25,851 nt of DNA from an uncultured Pseudomonadota bacterium (GTDB lineage: Bacteria > Pseudomonadota > Gammaproteobacteria > Burkholderiales > SG8-39). The notes beneath the pieces were generated by a model, which was given only the letters and a program-made list of their open reading frames with translations, searched no databases and was not told the origin of the DNA. Both the position numbers and the translations under genes were made by a program. Each line of letters begins with the position of its first letter. Positions within the stretch are counted from its first letter, which is position 1. The stretch lies in assembly GCA_903909415.1 (NCBI GenBank), contig CAIVVS010000082.1, positions 1 to 25,851 of the forward strand, written 5' to 3'. This document shows positions 13,528-19,897 of this stretch, in pieces.

Positions 13528-14571
13528 ATGTACAAGTTCGACTCAGGCTGCTGCGTGCACTTCGTCGGCAGCGTTCCCCTGGCCAGCGGCGCGGAGGTGA
13601 TGCGCACCCTGGGCGGGCGCTTCGGGCGCGCGCTGCGCCGCGTGCCCGACGGCGAGACGGGTGAGCGCACCAACTGGCTGCAGTTCCAGGAGGAAGTGTT
13701 CGCCGCCTCGCCCGACATGGAGACCGTGCCCGCCAAGGAGGACTACCGCAACGCCGGCGCCAAGCGCAAGCAGACGCGCCAGTTCCGCGTGCGCCCCGGC
13801 CACAAGGTGAGCGCTGCGTCCTTCGGCAACCTCGGCTACGCCGACACCGCGCTGGAATCGTGGAAGACCTTCAGCAAGCTCGCTGCTGATGGCGCGGTGT
13901 CCGGCCGCTTCATGGTGGCCGTGCCCTCGCCCTACAACGTGATCAGCTGGGCCATCGCCGACGAGTCGCGCACCGAGGTCGAGGCCGCCTACCAGGCCAA
14001 GCTGCTGCAGGAAGTGGCCGCCATCTGCGCCGCCATCCCGGCGGACCAGCTCGCCATCCAGTGGGACTGCGCGCACGACATGCAGGCCTTCGACGGCGCA
14101 CGCGTGCCGTGGTTCACGCCCGCCAGGGAAGGCATCATCCAGCGCCTCGCGTTCCTGGGCGACCAGGTTCCCGCCGGCGTGGACCTGGGCTACCACCTCT
14201 GCTACGGCAGCTTCGGCGGCAAGCACTTCGTCGAGCCGCGCGACGCGGCCGCGATGGTGGAACTCACCAACGGCGTGGCGGTCGCCCTGCACCGCAAGCT
14301 GGACTTCGTGCACATGCCCGTGCCGATCGAGCGTGATGACGACGCCTACTACCAGCCGCTCGCCGGCCTGCGCGTGGGCGCGGACACCGAGCTCTACCTC
14401 GGCCTGGTGCATGACAAGGACGGCATCGAGGGCACGCGCAAGCGCATCGCGGTCGCAAAACGCCACGTGGCGCACTTCGGAATTGCGTCAGAATGCGGCT
14501 TCGGTCGCCGGCCGGTGGAAGAAGTGCCGGTGCTGCTGGACGTGCACCAGCAGGCGATGCAAGCGACCTGA
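13528..14571 (+). CDS. MetE-like (UROD/methionine synthase II fold) zinc methyltransferase-type protein
   Basis: The 347-aa protein resembles only the C-terminal catalytic half of cobalamin-independent methionine synthase. Zinc-ligand motifs are recognisable: H223 and C225 in GYHLCYGS, and C323 in SECGFGRRP, matching the HxC and DCGLKTR positions of MetE. LYLGLVHDKDGIEG (289-302) takes the place of the MetE GVYDIHSPRIP block. MetE-fold enzymes move methyl or alkyl groups to or from a zinc-bound thiolate. A stand-alone domain next to a sulfatase suggests demethylation or thiol-alkyl transfer in catabolism, not methionine synthesis; this is inference. It begins 37 bases after the sulfatase stop with AAGGA before its ATG. 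No signal peptide. Confidence 0.72.
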   Translation: MYKFDSGCCVHFVGSVPLASGAEVMRTLGGRFGRALRRVPDGETGERTNWLQFQEEVFAASPDMETVPAKEDYRNAGAKRKQTRQFRVRPGHKVSAASFGNLGYADTALESWKTFSKLAADGAVSGRFMVAVPSPYNVISWAIADESRTEVEAAYQAKLLQEVAAICAAIPADQLAIQWDCAHDMQAFDGARVPWFTPAREGIIQRLAFLGDQVPAGVDLGYHLCYGSFGGKHFVEPRDAAAMVELTNGVAVALHRKLDFVHMPVPIERDDDAYYQPLAGLRVGADTELYLGLVHDKDGIEGTRKRIAVAKRHVAHFGIASECGFGRRPVEEVPVLLDVHQQAMQAT

Positions 14572-14642
14572 ACGATCAGCCTGAACAAACCCGGCGCGCA
14601 CGGGGGAACGCACCCCCGGCCGCCACCTGGAGGAGGAGCACC

Positions 14643-15641
14643 ATGTCAGTTCGTAGCTCAGTTCGATCCGTTGCGATGTTGGGCGCGCTGGCCGCCCTGT
14701 GTTCCGTGGGCCAGGCCGCCTGGGCGCAGGCCTACCCGTCCAAGCCGGTGCGCGTGGTGATCGGCTTCCCGCCCGGCACGCCGCCGGAGGTGGTGGGCCG
14801 CATGGTGTCGGACAAGATGTCCGCCACCATGGGCCAGCCCTTCGTGGTGGAAAACCGCCCTGGCGCGAGCGGCACCATCTCCGCCAACCTCGTGGCCCAG
14901 GCCGAGCCCGACGGCTACACCCTGATGGTGGGCGTGGCGGCCAACCTCGCGGTGGCACCGCACCTGCTGCCCAGCGCCAAGTACGACCCGTCCAAGGTGT
15001 TCACGCCCATCGGCCAGATCCAGCGCGGGCCGTACTTCGTGTTCGTGCGCAGCGACCTGCCGGTGAACACCGTGCCGGAACTGGTGGCCTACGCCAAGGC
15101 CAACCCCGGCAAGCTCAACTTCGGCACCCCGGGCCTGGCCACGCTGCACCACCTGACCTGGGAACTGCTGATGCAGCGCACCGGGACCAGCCTGGTGCAC
15201 GTGCCCTTCCAGGGCGGCGCGCAGGTGGTCACCGAGGCCATGGCCGGTCGCATCCAGACCTTCATGGAAAACGCCTCGGGCGCGGTGATGGCCCAGGTGC
15301 GCGCGGGCGCGTTCCGCCCCATCGGCATGACCGGGGCGCAACGCGCCACGCAGTTGCCCAACGTGCCCACCACGGCCGAGCAGAACCTGGCCGGGATCGA
15401 GAGCTACTCCTGGTGGGGCATGGTCGGCCCGGCCAACATGCCGCGGCCCATCGTCACCCAACTGAACACCGCGCTGAACCGCGCGCTCACCGCGCCGGAC
15501 CTCGCCGAGCGCCTGCGCGGCGAGGGCGTGCCGGACAACCTGCGCGTGACTTCCACGCCGGAGGAGTTCGGGGCGTGGGTGGCGAGCGAGTACGAGCGCT
15601 GGGGGAAGGTGATACGGGAAGCGAAGATTACGATTCAGTAG
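14643..15641 (+). CDS. Bug-family (TctC/TTT) periplasmic solute-binding protein, atypical pocket loop
   Basis: The 332-aa protein has a signal peptide ending near QAAWA|Q (28), then AYPSKPVRVVIGFPPGTPPEVVGRM. VENRPGASGTISANLVAQAEPDGYTL and VHVPFQGGAQVVTEAMAGRIQTFME are standard Bug blocks. The N-terminal ligand loop, normally PGGGTD in this family, reads PGTPPE (45-50), so a glycine pair is lost and the aspartate is glutamate. The ATG follows a strong GGAGGAGGAG site, 71 bases after the MetE-like gene, and it closes the sulfatase operon. It probably delivers the substrate of that operon. No transporter membrane gene is present. Confidence 0.92.
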   Translation: MSVRSSVRSVAMLGALAALCSVGQAAWAQAYPSKPVRVVIGFPPGTPPEVVGRMVSDKMSATMGQPFVVENRPGASGTISANLVAQAEPDGYTLMVGVAANLAVAPHLLPSAKYDPSKVFTPIGQIQRGPYFVFVRSDLPVNTVPELVAYAKANPGKLNFGTPGLATLHHLTWELLMQRTGTSLVHVPFQGGAQVVTEAMAGRIQTFMENASGAVMAQVRAGAFRPIGMTGAQRATQLPNVPTTAEQNLAGIESYSWWGMVGPANMPRPIVTQLNTALNRALTAPDLAERLRGEGVPDNLRVTSTPEEFGAWVASEYERWGKVIREAKITIQ

Positions 15642-15682
15642 GAACCTGCAACGAGGACGTTATTGACGACCTGAGCCTTCGC

Positions 15683-16591
15683 CTACTCAGGAAAATAGTC
15701 CGCGTCGATGCGTTTCACGTGATACGTCGCCTCTATGCCTAAGCCGACATTGTGTTGAATCATTAGGCTGGTTAGTGCTACTCCATCAAGCAAGATGATC
15801 CGCTTCTCTATTTGGCGAACGTACTGAAGGGCGTCGGAGGTAAAGGTTGATGTTGTGATCATGACGCCCTTTCTTGCGCGGACGCCCTCAAGACTTCCGG
15901 CGAAGGCCTGTACGACGGGGCGTCCTACGGAGCCCTCCCAACGCTTCGCTTGAACGTAGATTACGTCAAGCCCAAGGCGGTCTTCGTTGATAACCCCGTC
16001 AATGCCGCCGTCCCCACTCTTCCCTAGGGTGCGGCCTGCGTCGTCTCGCGAGCCGCCGTAACCCATTGCGAGGAGGAGGTCGATGACTAGGCGTTCGAAG
16101 AAAGACGGAGGCGACTTCTTTACTCGCTCAAGAATCTCAATTGCCAGTTGATTCTCGAGTTCGCTGTGTACGCGCTCCAACGTATCGAAGGGACTTTCTT
16201 CGGATGTATCGGCTGGTAGTTGAAGCGGTGTCTCGCTTGGATCTGGTTTGTAGGTGTGGAACTCGATGAACTCGGGATACTGGCGAAGAAACTTGACATT
16301 AAGTGTGGGCGGTAGCTTTGCAAGAACTTCATCTCCTCGAGCAGTGATTCTTACTACTCCGCGAGAAGGTGCTTCAATAAGTCCGGCCTTCTTTAGGTAT
16401 GTGCGGGCCCAGCCGATTCGGTTCTCATAAATGGGTTGTGTGCCGCTCTTGAGAAGTTGACTTCTATCTTCGGCTGACAGCTTCATCTCGTCAGCGAGCT
16501 CAAGGTAAAGATCGGCCATTCGATGGTCCTTCTTGTCCTTTAGGCGAGTGAGAAGCGGGAGGAACCACTCTTGAAAGGTTGGGACTGGCAT
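15683..16591 (-). CDS. mrr: Mrr-type (type IV) restriction endonuclease
   Basis: The 302-aa protein has the Mrr two-domain layout: an N-terminal winged-helix (Mrr_N) region, about 5-92, and a C-terminal PD-(D/E)xK nuclease domain, about 160-285. The catalytic core is GDGGIDG with D198, and VQAKRW with Q214 and K216. Mrr enzymes cut foreign DNA with methylated bases without a partner methylase, and none is present here. The coding sequence is clearly poorer in GC than its neighbours (near 50 percent by eye against about 70), with A/T-ending codons, a mark of recent transfer. It converges with the Bug gene (41 bases apart) and follows the GMC gene by 21 bases. Confidence 0.9.
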   Translation of the reverse strand: MPVPTFQEWFLPLLTRLKDKKDHRMADLYLELADEMKLSAEDRSQLLKSGTQPIYENRIGWARTYLKKAGLIEAPSRGVVRITARGDEVLAKLPPTLNVKFLRQYPEFIEFHTYKPDPSETPLQLPADTSEESPFDTLERVHSELENQLAIEILERVKKSPPSFFERLVIDLLLAMGYGGSRDDAGRTLGKSGDGGIDGVINEDRLGLDVIYVQAKRWEGSVGRPVVQAFAGSLEGVRARKGVMITTSTFTSDALQYVRQIEKRIILLDGVALTSLMIQHNVGLGIEATYHVKRIDADYFPE

Positions 16592-16612
16592 CTCAGTCTC
16601 CTGCAGCGGTAT

Positions 16613-18247
16613 TCATTTTTCGGTTCGATCGGCCGATACAATTTCGGCAGCCCCTCGCTCCGCAATCATCACGGTAGGCGAGTTCGTATTCCCTGAAGTG
16701 ATCGTCGGCATCACCGACGCATCGATCACCCGCAGCCCCGCGATCCCGCGCACCGCCAGCTGCGGCGTGGTCACCGCCATCGGGTCGCCGTCCGCGCCCA
16801 TCTTGCAGGTGCCCACCGGGTGGAAGATGGTCGTGCCCACGTTGCCGGCTGCGCGGGCCAGGTCCTCGTCGGTCTCGAAGCCCGGCCCGGGCAGGAACTC
16901 CTCGGGCGCGTAGCGCTTCATCACCTCCGTCCCGCTCACGATGCGCCGGGTCAGGCGCAGGGCCTGCGCGGCGATGCGCCGGTCTTGCTCGGTGGACAGG
17001 TAGTTCAGCATGATCGCAGGGTGGGCGCGCGGGTCGGCGCTCTTGATGCCCACGCTGCCGCGCGAAGTGGGGCGCAGGTTGCACACGCTGGCGGTGAAGG
17101 CGTCGAAGGTGTGCAGCGGGTCGCCGAACTTGTCCAGGCTGAGCGGCTGCACGTGGTACTCCAGGTTGGGCGTGGCCTGGCCCGGGTCGGACTTCACGAA
17201 GGCGCCTAGCTGCGAGGGCGCCATGGACAGCGGGCCGCTGCGCGAGAGCGCGTACTCCAGGCCCATCTTCGCCTTGCCCCACAGGCTGTGCACCATGGTG
17301 TTCAGGGTGCGCACGTTCTTCACCTTGAACGCCATGCGCAGCTGCAGGTGGTCCTGCAGGTTCGCGCCCACGCCCGGCAGGTCGTGCACCACCGGGATGC
17401 CGTGCTGCTGCAGCAGCGCCGCCGGCCCGATGCCGGAGAGCTGCAGGATCTGCGGGCTGCCGATGCTGCCGGCCGAGAGGATGGTGTCGCGCTTGGCGGC
17501 GGCGAAGAGCTGGGTGCCCTGCTGCTCGAACTCCACGCCCAGGCAGCGCTTGCCGTCCATGCGCAGCTTGGTCACCAGGCAGCCGGTCATCACCGTGAGG
17601 TTGCGCCGGTCCTTGGCCGGGCGCAGGAAGGCCTTGACCGCGTTCCAGCGCACGCCGGTGCGCTGGTTCACCTCGAAGCGCGACACGCCCTCGTTGTTGC
17701 CGAGGTTGAAGTCCTCCACCTTGGGGATGCCGGCCTCGGCGGCGGCGTCGGCGAAGGCGTCGAGGATCTCCCAGGACAGGCGTTGCTTCTCGACGCGCCA
17801 TTCCCCGCCTGAACCGTGAAGGTCGGCCGCGCCGCGCCAGTGGTCCTCGGTCTGCTTGAACACCGGCAGCACGTTGTGCCAGGCCCAGCTGCCGTCGCCG
17901 GTGAGCCGCGCCCACTCGTCGTAGTCGCGCGCCTGGCCGCGCAGGTAGAGCATCGCGTTGATCGAGGAGCACCCGCCCAGCACCTTGCCGCGGGCATAGA
18001 GGATGGAGCGCCCGTTCAGCCCCGGGTCGGGCTCGGTCTTGTAGCACCAGTCGGTGCGCGGGTTGCCGATGCAGTAGATGTAGCCCACCGGGATGTGGAT
18101 CCAGATCCAGTCATCCTTGCCACCCGCCTCCAGCAGCAGCACCTGCACCGTCGGGTCCGCCGAGAGCCGGTTGGCGAGCACGCAGCCCGCCGTGCCCCCG
18201 CCCACGATGACGTAGTCGTAGGGGCCGAGTTGTTTTGTGTGTTCCAC
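16613..18247 (-). CDS. GMC family FAD oxidoreductase (choline/alcohol dehydrogenase-like)
   Basis: The 544-aa protein shows all GMC landmarks: the Rossmann FAD site VIVGGGTAGCVLANRL (13-28), the acidic residue in LLLEAGG, signature 1 at GKVLGGCSSINAMLYLRG (87-104), signature 2 at GSIGSPQILQLSGIG, the catalytic H476 in FHPVGTCKMG and N520 in SGNTNSPTVMIAE. The asparagine replaces the second histidine seen in some GMC oxidases. Such enzymes oxidise primary alcohols to aldehydes and pass electrons to a quinone, cytochrome or oxygen. It has no signal peptide. It stands alone between the Mrr gene and a divergent small membrane protein; it might serve the adjoining catabolic operons, but nothing in the sequence proves this. 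Confidence 0.92.
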   Translation of the reverse strand: MEHTKQLGPYDYVIVGGGTAGCVLANRLSADPTVQVLLLEAGGKDDWIWIHIPVGYIYCIGNPRTDWCYKTEPDPGLNGRSILYARGKVLGGCSSINAMLYLRGQARDYDEWARLTGDGSWAWHNVLPVFKQTEDHWRGAADLHGSGGEWRVEKQRLSWEILDAFADAAAEAGIPKVEDFNLGNNEGVSRFEVNQRTGVRWNAVKAFLRPAKDRRNLTVMTGCLVTKLRMDGKRCLGVEFEQQGTQLFAAAKRDTILSAGSIGSPQILQLSGIGPAALLQQHGIPVVHDLPGVGANLQDHLQLRMAFKVKNVRTLNTMVHSLWGKAKMGLEYALSRSGPLSMAPSQLGAFVKSDPGQATPNLEYHVQPLSLDKFGDPLHTFDAFTASVCNLRPTSRGSVGIKSADPRAHPAIMLNYLSTEQDRRIAAQALRLTRRIVSGTEVMKRYAPEEFLPGPGFETDEDLARAAGNVGTTIFHPVGTCKMGADGDPMAVTTPQLAVRGIAGLRVIDASVMPTITSGNTNSPTVMIAERGAAEIVSADRTEK

Positions 18248-18363
18248 TGCGTGCTGCCTCCCTTGCGAATGATTCTAAGGGCAAGAGCAGAGGATGTCGA
18301 AATATTCAGCTAAATCAGCGATTTATGCTATTTTTGGCCCCTTTTTGAGAGATAGCACCCGCC

Positions 18364-18924
18364 GTGAAATTCCGCATCAACGAGAAGTCCCTGTTCGCCG
18401 TGCTGCTGCGCTCGCCGTGGTGGATGAGCCTGGTGCTGGCCGCGCTGCTGTTCGCCGGCGTGCGGCTGGTGATCCCGGAGGTCTACGCCGCCTTCACCGC
18501 GCTGCCCTTCGTGGTGATCAGCGCCATTGCCGCATTCAAGCAATCGAAGATCCCCGGCCCCGAGCGCGTGGCCCAGGTGACCGAGGCGGTGAACGCGATG
18601 GGCTGGCAGGACTTCTCCGGCGTACTGCAGGCGGGCCTCACCGGCGCCGGCTGGAAGGTGCTGCCCTACGAGGGCCAGGGCGCGGACTTCGAACTGCGCC
18701 AGGGAACGGGCATCACGCTGTGCTGCGCGCGGCGGTGGAAGGGCGCGCGGGTGGGCGTGGATGCGCTGAAGGAACTGGACGCCGCCCGGAGGAAGCATGG
18801 GGCGGGCAGTGGGCTGTTCGTGGCGACCGGGCAGATCAGCGCGCAGGCGCGGACGTATGCGGCGGAGAACGCGATCCGGTTCGTGGAGCCGTTGGAGTTG
18901 GCGGGGATGTTGAAGTTGAATTGA
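18364..18924 (+). CDS. Membrane-anchored Mrr-like (restriction-endonuclease fold) protein with degraded active site
   Basis: The 186-aa protein has two hydrophobic segments (about 18-36 and 42-58) and a C-terminal cytoplasmic domain (80-186) that reads as an Mrr_cat fold: FSGVLQAGLTGAGWKVLPYEGQGADFEL, then TLCCARRWKGARVGVDALKEL, then SGLFVATGQISAQARTYAAENAIRFVEPLELAGML. The catalytic QxK of Mrr is replaced by CAR (121-123), while an acidic residue (D108) is kept, so nuclease activity is doubtful. Membrane-tethered Mrr-like proteins of this size occur in proteobacteria without known function. It diverges from the GMC gene; the 116-base gap is AT-rich but I see no clear promoter pair. A BIME repeat follows. 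Confidence 0.7.
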   Translation: MKFRINEKSLFAVLLRSPWWMSLVLAALLFAGVRLVIPEVYAAFTALPFVVISAIAAFKQSKIPGPERVAQVTEAVNAMGWQDFSGVLQAGLTGAGWKVLPYEGQGADFELRQGTGITLCCARRWKGARVGVDALKELDAARRKHGAGSGLFVATGQISAQARTYAAENAIRFVEPLELAGMLKLN

Positions 18925-18960
18925 CGCGGGGTGGATTGGGATTGGTTCCAGTCCACGAAA

Positions 18961-19083
18961 GTCACTGGATTCCCGCTTTCGCGGGAATGACGGTTCCCTG
19001 TAGCCACCGTCCCCCGTTCTCGCGGGAAGGACGTTCCCCCGGCACCGTCATTCCGGACGCGCGCAGCGCGAGCCGGAATCCAG
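18961..19083. repeat. BIME-type repeat pair 1
   Basis: A left REP-like unit (18961-18991; GATTCCCGC-TTTC-GCGGGAAT hairpin) and a right unit (19047-19083; GTCATTCCGG ... CCGGAATCCAG with a GC-rich stem) face each other. The outer ends CTGGATTCC and GGAATCCAG are inverted copies. It lies just before the second higBA module. Related copies are at 19793, 23835, 24082 and 24330. Confidence 0.8.
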
Positions 19084-19098
19084 CGTCGTTGCCTTTCC

Positions 19099-19127
19099 TT
19101 GGCCGTATGTCCAATCCGACATATACT
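19099..19127 (+). promoter_or_regulatory. Promoter and operator of the second toxin-antitoxin pair
   Basis: TTGGCC (19099-19104), 17 bases, then TATACT (19122-19127) make a good sigma70 promoter. A perfect inverted repeat TATGTC-CAATCC-GACATA (19106-19123) fills the spacer and reaches the -10, as expected for antitoxin autoregulation. The predicted transcription start (about 19134) falls at the GTG start codon (19135), so the mRNA would have virtually no leader. Confidence 0.65.
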
Positions 19128-19134
19128 CGGGTGC

Positions 19135-19467
19135 GTGAGCCCCAGAGACAAGCCATTGGTCTGGCTGCGCGGTGAGGTCAAGTCACCTCCGATGTCCCGG
19201 GCTGCGCGTATCGAGGCTGGATACCTGTTGCGGCGCCTGCAGCGCGGCGACAAGTTGGGCATGCCCCATGCCCGACCGATGCCGGCGATAGGCGCGCGTT
19301 GCCTGGAGTTGCGCATCCCTGACGAGAACGCGACTTGGCGCATCGTGCTGAGGGTGGACCGGGACGCGATTGTCCTTCTGGAGGTGTTCTCCAAGAAGAC
19401 GCAGGCCACGCCCATGTCGGTCGTGCAGGCCTGCAAGGACCGGATGAAGGAGTACGACCATGGATGA
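19135..19467 (+). CDS. HigB-like toxin (Gp49-like, RelE superfamily)
   Basis: The 110-aa protein begins SPRDKPLVWLRGEVKSPP, the normal start of this toxin family, which supports the GTG at 19135 over the ATG at 19192. The rest follows the family pattern: EAGYLLRRLQRGDKLGMPHARPMPAIGARCLELRIPD, TWRIVLRVDRDAIVLLEVFSKKTQ, then VVQACKDRMKEYD. The basic LRR-Q-G-KLGMPHSR-type loop and FSKKT turn belong to ribosome-dependent mRNA interferases. It overlaps the antitoxin gene by eight bases. It is only distantly like the toxin at 5129-5476. BIME repeats lie on both sides of the module. Confidence 0.85.
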   Translation: MSPRDKPLVWLRGEVKSPPMSRAARIEAGYLLRRLQRGDKLGMPHARPMPAIGARCLELRIPDENATWRIVLRVDRDAIVLLEVFSKKTQATPMSVVQACKDRMKEYDHG

Positions 19468-19774
19468 AAGCAAGCGCAAGCGCCTGGAGGCGCGTGGCTG
19501 GAAGGTCGGCACGCCTGCGGAATGGCTAAACCTCTCCGCCGAGGACGAGGCGTACATCGCGTTGCGCCTCAAGCTTGCTGAGGGACTCAAGGCAAAGCGC
19601 CTCGGCAGCGGCCTGACGCAGGTCGAGTTCGCCAAGGTGGTCCGCTCCAGCCAGTCGCGCGTGGCGAAGATGGAAGCGGGTGATCCCTCCGTGTCGCTGG
19701 ACTTGCTGGTCAGATCGCTGCTGGCGCTGGGGGCGTCGGACCGGGAACTGGCCAGGATGATTGCCGCTGGTTGA
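19460..19774 (+). CDS. XRE family antitoxin of the second pair
   Basis: The 104-aa protein has an N-terminal toxin-binding part (about 1-35, MDESKRKRLEARGWKVGTPA then LNLSAEDEAYI) and a C-terminal helix-turn-helix, LTQVEFAKVVRSSQSRVAKMEAGDPSVSLDLLVRSLLALGAS (about 52-93). This order is typical of antitoxins paired with Gp49-like toxins. It should inhibit the toxin and bind the inverted repeat in front of the pair. The ATG lies eight bases inside the end of the toxin gene. Confidence 0.87.
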   Translation: MDESKRKRLEARGWKVGTPAEWLNLSAEDEAYIALRLKLAEGLKAKRLGSGLTQVEFAKVVRSSQSRVAKMEAGDPSVSLDLLVRSLLALGASDRELARMIAAG

Positions 19775-19792
19775 GCAGATCGGCTCTCGAAA

Positions 19793-19889
19793 GTCACTGG
19801 GTTCCCGAGCTTCTACGAACATGCGCGGGAATGACGTTCCCCGAGGCACCGTCATTCCGGACGCGCGCAGCGCGAGCCGGAATCCAGTG
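19793..19889. repeat. BIME-type repeat pair 2
   Basis: This is the same two-unit arrangement as repeat 1 but with a diverged left hairpin (GTCACTGGGTTCCCG ... GCGGGAATGAC) and an intact right unit (GTCATTCCGG ... GGAATCCAGTG). It begins 18 bases after the antitoxin stop and ends nine bases before the histidine-kinase stop, so it occupies nearly the whole convergent gap and may act as a bidirectional transcript end. Confidence 0.78.
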
Positions 19890-19897
19890 TCGTTGCC

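Noticed and set aside
16593..18047. A 484-codon open frame overlapping the GMC gene on the same strand
   Set aside because: Low-complexity Arg/Ala/Gly-rich translation in another frame; the GMC frame has all family signatures.
18248..18363. A promoter in the AT-rich gap between the GMC and membrane Mrr-like genes
   Set aside because: TATGCT at 18324 could be a -10, but no acceptable -35 stands at the right distance; I left it unannotated.
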